Assembly (NCBI GenBank): GCA_937899835.1
Contig: CALCCE010000039.1
Location: 1 to 52,118, forward strand
Reading direction: 5' to 3'
DNA length: 52,118 bases
Source of the DNA: an uncultured Flavobacteriales bacterium
GTDB lineage: Bacteria; Bacteroidota; Bacteroidia; Flavobacteriales_G; Salibacteraceae
Part shown: piece by piece, positions 45,108 through 52,118 of the stretch
Layout: every line of letters begins with the position of its first letter
Position numbering within the stretch: position 1 is the stretch's first letter
Program-made: the position numbers and the translations under genes
Notes under the pieces: generated by a model
What the model was told of the DNA's origin: nothing
The model's database searches: none
What the model saw: only the letters and a program-made list of their open reading frames with translations

Positions 45108-46835
45108 TCAATTGAGGATTACGGGAACTGCAGGAGCACTCAGACCCTCAACCTGAAGGTGATACACACCCCGGTCGAGTGAGGAGAGGTCGAGCGACTC
45201 GTTGGGGTTGGTCAAACGGCCTTGCATTACGATTCTTCCGGTAACATCCCTCAACAGGTAGGGTACCGGAACTTGAAAAGAGGAGATGGAAACGGTGAGG
45301 TAGTTTTGAGTAGGATTGGGAAACACTTGTAAGGTAGTGGGCAATGGTTTCTCTGTGGCCAATCCAACCGGACCTCTACAACTCAGGTTCCCTTGATTAA
45401 ACTTCGTTTTTACATGATACACGGCATCTTCCATACGGGTGATCGCATCCCAGGGTGAAGCTTGGTTTGAAACCCGGGAATAAACAAAAGCAAAATCCAG
45501 TTCCACGGCCTCACCTGGCGCAAAACTTACCGGGCCAAAAGTCCCTACACCTCTGCGATCACCATTGGCATTGGCCCCATCTATTTCACTCCACTGGCCT
45601 TGCGGAACTCCAAATGTTCCAAAACCCAGGGGATCGCTTGCTCCGGGGTAAGCAAACACGGAGTTGATGCTTCCAAGATGGCCGTTACCCCCGAAAGAAA
45701 GTTGGGAACCGTCTTTCCAATACCCCGACATGAGATTGAAATAATCAACCGCAGCACTGGGGTTTCCCAAAGGGCTAGTAGTGTTATTGAAATACATGAA
45801 ATGGCTCATCCCTGAACGTTCGTTGTCCACAATGCCGTCGTTCATTCCAAAAGCGCTGGAAGTACTGGGTATAGCTACATCTTTGACGTTGTCCATCCCG
45901 TCGATATAGTCTTTTGGCCCAGCCAGAAAAACCACCGCCTGAACGGGAGGATCACCTCCGTACACTAGATTTCCCGGACCATCGATAGCATCGCCATTGT
46001 AAAAATAAAACGCCCCGCGCTCTACATCCGAACCAATATAATCATCACTTCCGTCTCCAATATCTCCATCGGTAAACAAGCCAAAATAGACGGTTGGATA
46101 ATTGGTCGTGGTTCCGTTGATGATCTTGTAGTTGACAAAAACGGTGTTGGGCAACTCAGGATCATCCGGGCAATCGTAAGCGTAAGCCATTTGGTGCACT
46201 TCAATGCCGACCGCCTGCCCGCCTGAGGAAAGGTGGAGGCCGCCAACATCATTGAAGATGGAATAAATCGCCATGTCTCCCTTGATGTCAGGTATGTCTC
46301 CTTTGGTCGGTTCGTAAATGCCATTTTGGTCCATGTCGAAAAATGGAGCCAGGTAATAGTTTTCACCTCTGGCAGGATCGCCGTGCGCTGGCCAATCCAA
46401 TAAAGCAGCCGGGGTTTGATATCCGGGTTGCATCCAGTTGTCCAGATGATCTTCAATTGCCTGGCGAGTGATTTTCCACACTCGATTGTACGCTTGCTGA
46501 TTGTCCGCATAGTAAACCGGATCGGAAATTGGCCCGGAGTAATAATCGGGTCCGCCTTGGCGGTATAACTCTCCGGCAAAATGAAGGTTTTGGTTCATGT
46601 CCAATCCGCCCACCCAAAGGCCGGTTGCAAAGAGCGTATGCAAACCGGTTCCCTGGGGGGCCTCAAAACCGGGAAACCCGGTAGGGTCGTACCAAAGCGG
46701 GCCTACGGAATTGATACGAGCTGAAATGGAATTGATGTCCAATTGTGAAAAAGCCGATTGTGCTATGCCAGCGGTGTACGGAAGCGTGAAGGCCACCGAA
46801 AGACACATACCGGTGAAAACAGAGCTTAACTTCAT
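45108..46835 (-). CDS. T9SS-exported surface protein, paralogue 3 of the array
   Basis: The 575-residue protein has a signal peptide (MKLSSVFTGMCLSVAFTLPY, cleavage near AGIAQ), a long beta-rich body and a type A C-terminal sorting domain (about 500-575: LQVFPNPTQNYLTVSIS, LLRDVTGRIVMQG, LDRGVYHLQVEG). The body shares ordered motifs with the next two genes: INSISARINS, TLFATGLWVGGLD, PGYQTPAALLDWPAHGD, EVHQMAYAYDC, DDYIGSDVERGAFYFYNGD, and NERSGMSHFMYFNN. Asp/Gly/Asn runs such as DMDQNGIYEPTKGD look like calcium-binding or dockerin-type turns. Function is unknown; cell-surface attachment or secretion through the outer membrane is inferred from the sorting domain. It lies 37 bases after its paralogue. 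Confidence 0.85.
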   Translation of the reverse strand: MKLSSVFTGMCLSVAFTLPYTAGIAQSAFSQLDINSISARINSVGPLWYDPTGFPGFEAPQGTGLHTLFATGLWVGGLDMNQNLHFAGELYRQGGPDYYSGPISDPVYYADNQQAYNRVWKITRQAIEDHLDNWMQPGYQTPAALLDWPAHGDPARGENYYLAPFFDMDQNGIYEPTKGDIPDIKGDMAIYSIFNDVGGLHLSSGGQAVGIEVHQMAYAYDCPDDPELPNTVFVNYKIINGTTTNYPTVYFGLFTDGDIGDGSDDYIGSDVERGAFYFYNGDAIDGPGNLVYGGDPPVQAVVFLAGPKDYIDGMDNVKDVAIPSTSSAFGMNDGIVDNERSGMSHFMYFNNTTSPLGNPSAAVDYFNLMSGYWKDGSQLSFGGNGHLGSINSVFAYPGASDPLGFGTFGVPQGQWSEIDGANANGDRRGVGTFGPVSFAPGEAVELDFAFVYSRVSNQASPWDAITRMEDAVYHVKTKFNQGNLSCRGPVGLATEKPLPTTLQVFPNPTQNYLTVSISSFQVPVPYLLRDVTGRIVMQGRLTNPNESLDLSSLDRGVYHLQVEGLSAPAVPVILN

Positions 46836-46872
46836 GTTTAGTTGGTTTTTAGAGTGGTTGGTGAAACAGTTT

Positions 46873-48612
46873 TTAAGGCTGCAACAAAAGGGGCATGCTT
46901 TGGAAACTTTCTTCTGTTTGGAAGCGGATCAAGTACCATCCGGCAGAAAATTGAGAAAAATCCAACTGCTGAGAAGTGCCTGAAACGGTACCCTGTTTTA
47001 CCGTTCGACCTGTGGCATCTACTAACTCGTACTGTAGTGGAGAAGGGCTTTCTGATCGATCGACGGTTACCCATCCTCGGCTGGGGTTAGGAAACACTTC
47101 TACGCCGGCCAACGTTGGTTCCACCGCAATGATGGAAGTAGCCAAAGCAGTGCCGCAAGCACTTTGGCGCATTGCGTAATTGGCTTTAACGTCATCCAAA
47201 TAGCTCTCGAAAAGCGGTAGAGCCGCTAAGGCACCCGTTTGTTGCGGATCGCGGGCATAAACAAAGGCAAGATCAAACTCTTCCTCACTGCCCGCCTCAA
47301 ACGTAAACGGACCACAAGAGCCCAAGCCCCGTACATCGTTTCCAAGAAGACCTTCCCCACCCATGGTCCAGGCGGGTTGTACGATTCCAAAGTGCCCATG
47401 GCCATCGGGATTGCTGTTGCCAGGAAAGGCATATTGGGTAGGAAGATTGGAGCCAAGGGAGCCGTTATCCCCATGAGTAAGGAGTTGGCCATTGGGCCAA
47501 ATACTCCGCAAATAGTTGTAAAAATCAGCCGCAGTGGAAGGGTCAAAAAGAGGAGCATTCGTGTAATACATGAAATTGGACATTCCCAGCCGCTCGTTAT
47601 CCGTAATTCCATCGCCATAACCGATTCCATTGACTGAACCAGGCTCCGAAGTAGCCACCGAATTATCAGTGCCATCCATATCGCGCATAGGTCCACCCAA
47701 TACCATGACTCCTTGCACCGGTGGGTAATCCAAATAGCCCAAACTTCCTGTAGAGTTTTCGTCAAAATCATCTCCGTTGTAAGCAAAGTAAGCACCTCGG
47801 CCAACATCACAACCTACATAGTCGTCTTGCGGACCACCCACATCAAAATCAGTCCACATGCCCAGATAGGTGTCGGTGTAGTTTGTAGCAGACCGGTTGA
47901 TCAATCGGTAATTGAGATAAATGGTATTCGCCTCCGCGGGATCGTTGCAATCGAAAGCATAGGCCATTTGATGTACTTCCACGCTCAAAGGCTGGCCACC
48001 AGTTCCGGGGTTGGCAACTGCCGCATCGTTGAAAATGGAGTAAATGGCTAAATCGCCTCTAATAATGGGATAATCCCCACTCATGGGTTGATAAATGCCA
48101 TCGCCATTGACATCTCTAAAAGGCGCTAAAATAGCGGCTTCTCCTTTGGATACATCTCCGTTCCCTGGCCAGGAAAGCAGGTCGGCTGGCGCAACATATC
48201 CGGGTTGACCGTAGTTGGCCCGGTGGAGATCAATTTCATTTCTTGTAATCCGCCACACACGGTCCCAGAGGACTGCATTGCTTTGGTAATGCGCAGGATC
48301 GCATATTGGTCCAGCCATAAAATCTGGACCAGACACTCCGTAGGTTTCTCCAGACAAGGTCAATTGGCCCGAAGGGTCAAACCCTCCGATCCATAGCGTT
48401 GAGGCGTAGATACTATGTCGTCCACTTCCAGCTGGAACTTCAAAACCTTTGTTTCCGGTAAGGTCCCAAAAGAGACCACCATGAGAATTGATCCGGGCAT
48501 CGATGTTATTGATGTTTAATTGCGAAGCGTTTGGCTGAGCTGAAAGATGAAGGGCACAGGCAAATAAAAGTCCTGCAAACCCACTGATAATGAGGGAATT
48601 ATATTTTTTCAT
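46873..48612 (-). CDS. T9SS-exported surface protein, paralogue 2 of the array
   Basis: The 579-residue protein has a signal peptide (SLIISGFAGLLFACALHLSA), followed by QPNASQLNINNIDARINSHGG, the same start of the mature protein as in paralogue 3. Shared motifs follow in the same order (SIYASTLWIGGFD, APADLLSWPGNGDVSKGE, DVNGDGIYQPMSGDYPIIRGD, EVHQMAYAFDC, DDYVGCDVGRGAYFAYNGD, DNERLGMSNFMYYTN). The C-terminus is a type A sorting domain (VEVFPNPSRGWVTVD, LVDATGRTVKQG, FSAGWYLIRFQTEE). Gene order and a 78-base upstream gap containing a hairpin suggest transcription with the partial gene upstream. Confidence 0.87.
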   Translation of the reverse strand: MKKYNSLIISGFAGLLFACALHLSAQPNASQLNINNIDARINSHGGLFWDLTGNKGFEVPAGSGRHSIYASTLWIGGFDPSGQLTLSGETYGVSGPDFMAGPICDPAHYQSNAVLWDRVWRITRNEIDLHRANYGQPGYVAPADLLSWPGNGDVSKGEAAILAPFRDVNGDGIYQPMSGDYPIIRGDLAIYSIFNDAAVANPGTGGQPLSVEVHQMAYAFDCNDPAEANTIYLNYRLINRSATNYTDTYLGMWTDFDVGGPQDDYVGCDVGRGAYFAYNGDDFDENSTGSLGYLDYPPVQGVMVLGGPMRDMDGTDNSVATSEPGSVNGIGYGDGITDNERLGMSNFMYYTNAPLFDPSTAADFYNYLRSIWPNGQLLTHGDNGSLGSNLPTQYAFPGNSNPDGHGHFGIVQPAWTMGGEGLLGNDVRGLGSCGPFTFEAGSEEEFDLAFVYARDPQQTGALAALPLFESYLDDVKANYAMRQSACGTALATSIIAVEPTLAGVEVFPNPSRGWVTVDRSESPSPLQYELVDATGRTVKQGTVSGTSQQLDFSQFSAGWYLIRFQTEESFQSMPLLLQP

Positions 48613-48631
48613 TTTCGTTGAAGTTTTTAAG

Positions 48632-48667
48632 ATGGCCGGCCCGGTTGGGTTTCCCGGAACCGGCCAT
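48632..48667. other. GC-rich inverted repeat between T9SS paralogues
   Basis: ATGGCCGG (48632-48639) pairs with CCGGCCAT (48660-48667); an alternative pairing uses CCGGTT and AACCGG inside it. No T run follows in either direction, so it is not a typical terminator. It may be an RNA-processing or stability hairpin that lets the downstream genes be expressed differently from the large upstream gene. Confidence 0.4.
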
Positions 48668-48690
48668 AGTCGGGAGGGTGATTGATTGGT

Positions 48691-51600
48691 TTAAAATGAA
48701 TCTAAGTTCAGTGGCCGGGTGGCTCCGAACCACTTCAGCACGCGCTCGCCCACTCCGGGCACATCCACATGTACCACATAAGTGCCGCCCGCAATGGGCA
48801 CTGAAGATTGGTTTTTGAGGTCCCAATCCACCGAGGCAATCGTAGGATCATCTTTTTCTAAAGTGCGCACCAGCGTACCGTTGAGGGTGTAGATGCTCAC
48901 CGTACAGGTTTGGGGCAAGTTGATGATGCGTACCCGGTTATCATTTTTTCCTCGCTCGTAGGTGGAATACGCATAATAAGGATTGGGCACAATGTTGATC
49001 TCTCCAAGCATTTCCTTGGATACCGCCAATTGATTCTTAACCGGCGTTAAAGCATCCAGGTTGAAGTTATAGAGCGGCAGGCTACTGTTTTGAGTAGGCA
49101 CCACGTTGTCGGTGACGTCTAAATTGCTGAGGGTAGACCCACCCACGGTGACGGTTCCCGGCACTGAAAATTCAGTTCCGGCAGCCGTAAAATATTCCCC
49201 ATGCTCATAGCTTATCCCGTCATGAATCACCGGGCCCTTATCTACAAAATAGGTTGTGCCGACAGTGAGCGCGTCTCCAGGAGACAAGTACTCTTTACAG
49301 GCGAACGTACTGTAGGGATTGTTTACGCGCAGGCGGATAGTAGCGGTGTTGCTTAGGAGGGTTTCCCCATCAGCCAGGAGCGGCAAGCCAACCCACATTG
49401 CTGCATTGTAAATGGGCCGCAAGCCAGGAGCTGTGGTAGCGTTGGAAAATACGTTACTCATGAAAGCTCCAGCATCGTACATGGGCATTCTTTGATCAGG
49501 GTTCACCGCTTCATCGGTGCCAGCCGCATCTTCTACTACATTGTTTCGGAAAACAAACACGTAGTGCTTGCCGCCGAAGCGTACGTTGTTGAAAATACCT
49601 TCTGCAATGTTACTCGTTGGGTTCCAACGCATGTCTTGACCATTTTCGGCCTTGAGCCAGGTGTCTTCACCAAAGGCCATGTTGAGCCGTTCACCCGTTT
49701 CTACATTGATGGCATATCCTGGAAACCAGCTCATGCCATAAGCTGAAATGTAATTGGGGCTGTTGGGGTCGTCACTTGGGCTATCATCCCCGTCGGGTCC
49801 TGCCACTCCATCCTGATCTACCGATCTGACAGTGCGCATAAAGCCTTTTTCAATACCATCTGCAGACCGGGCGGGCTCTTCCGCCATCTCCAACACCGGG
49901 CACCGGGTCCACTTGCTGCGGTCGTCGGTCAACACAATGTCTACCGATTGCAGGTACTTCAATTCGTTTCCACCGTACATGATCTCATTTCCAATGGGAC
50001 CGTGCGCAAAGAAGGTGGCCATACGAGCCGGAGCCCAGGTGCCATCTATCAATTCTTCAAAATTGCCCTCAGGATCAAAAAAGTAGTCTACCTGATTGTC
50101 GGTAAGGAAAATATCTGCGAAGGTGGTTTCATCAATCGGTGTTTCGGGATTGTCTTCTGGTTGCGAAACGCCCGAACGAATCCAGTTTTGAAAGTTGATT
50201 CCTTCTTCATCTTGCACACCCGATAACCACGCGCGATTGGGGTCTTCAAACTCAATGGTAGCGGCTAATAAACCATTTTGCTCCGGCACCGAATAATCCG
50301 CACGCATGCCGGTTCCTTCTACATTCCCAACCGTAATCGAAATGCCAAGTTGAGGTATCAGTTGCTCGTTTTCGATGGCAATGGTTTGATCGGACTCGAC
50401 CGGATTTGCCAGGCCATCGCCAGTCAATTGCCAGTAACCGTTTTGAAGTCCGCCATTGGCATCGTCTTCTTTGAAGGCCAAGGTGTAATCTCCGCCCTTC
50501 ACATTGAGTGGATCAATCACTTTCACTTCCACCGGGCCTTGCCCTTTCTGATAAGTAGGTGTTTCAACCTTCCAAGGCGCACCTTGCATAATGGCGTCCA
50601 CACTCTCGGTTTTGAGCTGCAAGAAATTGCCCCCATTGCCACGGCCTTCCACGCGGGTGATCTCCACGCCATCGCCATAAGCAGCATTGAGCGTCAGTCC
50701 ACCAGACTCTACTTCTGTGCGATGTGGGATGCCAGAATAAACCCTAATGGCTCCAATAGCCGCTTTTCGACTGCCCAAATAAGGTGTTCTCTGCCCAAAC
50801 AGTTTTGCCGGATCGTTGGGATCGTACTCTTCCTCAATATATTGAAGACTTCCAAAATCATCACCGAAAAAATTGCTGGCGTAGGAGATGGCCATGAAGT
50901 AATAGGACTTATGGTTGACCAGTCGCTTGTCTCCTTCGGCAAATTGATCTTCCAACACCCGAAACGAATGCCGAATTCCTTCATCGGCCCCGTTGACCAT
51001 TTCGGTCGGAACGTTACCGTTCAAGTCCGGGTCGAAGACAAAATTGACCAGCTGGCCTACACCATCTTTCAAATCGCATTGGTAAATGAGCCGTGCTTTA
51101 TCTACCTGATCGAGCTCAGAAACACCCACGGATGGATCTTTCACCTGATAGATCTGGTACCCTTGAAATTTATAGGTGCGGTAACGGCTTATTTCCTCTT
51201 CGGTGAGTCGTAGATCAACCCGACCGTCGAGGTTGGTATCTACCGAATCGGGAGGGGTTAAAAAAGGATCTTCTTCAGCGTAGTCTTCGTTGGCGTTGTT
51301 GGAAATAGCCGGATTGCTGATGTACAGCAAGAGCTCTTTGTCCAACTCCTGAACGGCCATTTCGGGCGCATCGGGACCATTGATGAGTTTAAAGCAAACA
51401 TCAAACAAGGCCTGAGCCTTGTCGTCAGCCCTGCGCAGGGCAGCAACCGAAGCCCAAGGCCCACCAGAAGTGGCACGTTCCCAAGCAATACCAACCGTGA
51501 TATTATTTACTGAACCAGGAGCCAAAATGAATGGACCTGCTGATTGAATAAAACGCCTATCGTCACCATTGCCACTGGGTATGGTCCAATCTGCCTGTGG

Positions 51601-52118
51601 CTCACCACGAGTTCCCCAGTGTAAAGGATCGGTATTTCCAGGAAACATAAAATCGGCTTGAACAGCACTTGGATCGGTAGGGTTGTATCCGGTACCACCG
51701 TAAGTCATGGGCACCCCATCTCTCCAAAATCCACGCAGGTAGTTGTAGTACTCGGCTCCATTCATCGGATCGCCCAAAGGACCGGCACCGTTGTTGTAGT
51801 ACATGAACCTGCGCATGCCAAAACGCTCGTTGTCTACGATTTTATCGCCATAGCCAACACCGTTCATGGCTTCGTTTTCGCCAATTCCAACCGGGTTATC
51901 AATCCCATCGTTGTCCTGAAAGGGGCCTTGGAAAAAGTCAACTCCAACCGCTGGAGGGTTCACGCCATAACCTCTCGCTCCTGAGGCATCTAAGTCGTTA
52001 TTGTTGGCATTGTAGTAATACCCTAACCCACGCATCACATCGCAACCTACCTGATCATCCCATGGGTTACCAAGGTCGCCATCTACCCACTGGCCAAAGT
52101 AGGTTTCAGTAAGGGTAA
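48691..52118 (-). CDS. Large T9SS-exported surface protein, paralogue 1 of the array (N-terminus cut)
   Basis: The frame is open to the right edge; about 1142 residues are visible and the N-terminus lies outside. The first visible codons (TETYFGQWVDGDLGNPWDDQ, then VGCDVMRGLGYYYN) align with the middle of paralogues 2 and 3, so about 250 residues should be missing. After the shared block (NERFGMRRFMYYNN, FPGNTDPLHWGTRGEPQADW) this protein has an extra region of about 800 residues that the others lack. It ends with INIVPNPYYAYSTYERGKND, VSIYTLNGTLVRTLEKDD and GGTYVVHVDVPGVGERVLKW, a sorting-like beta domain of the other subtype, with NPYYA instead of FPNP. No catalytic motif was recognised. 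Confidence 0.85.
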   Translation of the reverse strand, partial: TLTETYFGQWVDGDLGNPWDDQVGCDVMRGLGYYYNANNNDLDASGARGYGVNPPAVGVDFFQGPFQDNDGIDNPVGIGENEAMNGVGYGDKIVDNERFGMRRFMYYNNGAGPLGDPMNGAEYYNYLRGFWRDGVPMTYGGTGYNPTDPSAVQADFMFPGNTDPLHWGTRGEPQADWTIPSGNGDDRRFIQSAGPFILAPGSVNNITVGIAWERATSGGPWASVAALRRADDKAQALFDVCFKLINGPDAPEMAVQELDKELLLYISNPAISNNANEDYAEEDPFLTPPDSVDTNLDGRVDLRLTEEEISRYRTYKFQGYQIYQVKDPSVGVSELDQVDKARLIYQCDLKDGVGQLVNFVFDPDLNGNVPTEMVNGADEGIRHSFRVLEDQFAEGDKRLVNHKSYYFMAISYASNFFGDDFGSLQYIEEEYDPNDPAKLFGQRTPYLGSRKAAIGAIRVYSGIPHRTEVESGGLTLNAAYGDGVEITRVEGRGNGGNFLQLKTESVDAIMQGAPWKVETPTYQKGQGPVEVKVIDPLNVKGGDYTLAFKEDDANGGLQNGYWQLTGDGLANPVESDQTIAIENEQLIPQLGISITVGNVEGTGMRADYSVPEQNGLLAATIEFEDPNRAWLSGVQDEEGINFQNWIRSGVSQPEDNPETPIDETTFADIFLTDNQVDYFFDPEGNFEELIDGTWAPARMATFFAHGPIGNEIMYGGNELKYLQSVDIVLTDDRSKWTRCPVLEMAEEPARSADGIEKGFMRTVRSVDQDGVAGPDGDDSPSDDPNSPNYISAYGMSWFPGYAINVETGERLNMAFGEDTWLKAENGQDMRWNPTSNIAEGIFNNVRFGGKHYVFVFRNNVVEDAAGTDEAVNPDQRMPMYDAGAFMSNVFSNATTAPGLRPIYNAAMWVGLPLLADGETLLSNTATIRLRVNNPYSTFACKEYLSPGDALTVGTTYFVDKGPVIHDGISYEHGEYFTAAGTEFSVPGTVTVGGSTLSNLDVTDNVVPTQNSSLPLYNFNLDALTPVKNQLAVSKEMLGEINIVPNPYYAYSTYERGKNDNRVRIINLPQTCTVSIYTLNGTLVRTLEKDDPTIASVDWDLKNQSSVPIAGGTYVVHVDVPGVGERVLKWFGATRPLNLDSF

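Noticed and set aside
1-52118. Search for CRISPR arrays, tRNA genes, insertion sequences or prophage genes
   Set aside because: No direct-repeat array, tRNA-like cloverleaf, transposase, integrase or phage structural protein was recognised by reading; a small structured RNA could still be missed.

Overview
The window is a gene-dense chromosomal stretch (about 50% G+C by eye) of a member of the Bacteroidota. Three kinds of evidence agree. The protein families are typical of the phylum: short glycogen-synthase-like protein, DUF4270 lipoprotein, type IX secretion (T9SS) C-terminal sorting domains, DHH RecJ, fused DAHP synthase/chorismate mutase, and a three-gene type-B succinate dehydrogenase. 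Promoter boxes fit the phylum's TTG-N20-TAnnTTTG pattern, and Shine-Dalgarno sequences are mostly absent. The gene order (glgA-like/DUF4270/glmS diverging from panC-panD-flippase-rfaE2-radA) suggests a Flavobacteriales-type lineage outside the well-known Flavobacteriaceae, but the lineage below phylum is inference. No tRNA, rRNA, CRISPR array, insertion sequence or prophage was seen.

Layout. 1-831 (minus): ECF-type sigma factor followed by the start of a membrane protein that looks like its anti-sigma/surface partner, cut by the window edge. 1063-6972 (plus): rsmI, a quinone-oxidoreductase-like MDR enzyme and an amino-acid permease, joined by ATGA overlaps, then the DAHP synthase/chorismate mutase fusion and recJ. 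dnaG (minus) converges on recJ with nested stop codons. 9191-12115: an orphan hybrid histidine kinase, then a terminator shared with glmS. 12171-16194 (minus): glgA-like, DUF4270 lipoprotein and glmS, a tight operon with a clear promoter. 16338-20483 (plus): pantothenate genes panC and panD, a flippase-like membrane protein, the heptose-phosphate nucleotidyltransferase and radA. 20486-31750: envelope genes (OmpA-like lipoprotein, peptide-binding lipoprotein, a 1164-residue outer-membrane beta-barrel candidate, an anchored coiled-coil protein, a BIG_5-type lipoprotein and a secreted DM13 protein), with a ComF-type phosphoribosyltransferase and free methionine sulfoxide reductase between them.

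31751-32622 is the only long stretch without a clear gene; it holds a 9-bp inverted repeat inside a short unassigned ORF. 32623-34640 is an overlapping trio of predicted lipoproteins (YHYH, MORN-repeat, SCO1/SenC) that looks like an extracytoplasmic copper-handling unit. 34700-39086 has a GIY-YIG protein, a DUF4442 protein, an omega-amidase/methionine aminotransferase pair (minus), a SlyD-like isomerase and an unknown secreted protein. 39168-42656 (minus) is sdhCAB with recognisable promoter and terminator. 42913-45040 has an M24B aminopeptidase and an alpha/beta hydrolase. 45108 to the right edge (minus) is a run of three paralogous secreted proteins with C-terminal sorting domains, the first cut by the edge.

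The window mixes housekeeping metabolism, DNA replication and repair, and envelope biogenesis. The points most worth following up are the YHYH-MORN-SCO1 cassette, the glycogen-synthase-like protein without its substrate motif, the T9SS paralogue array and the secreted DM13 protein. Seven genes appear to begin with GTG or TTG.
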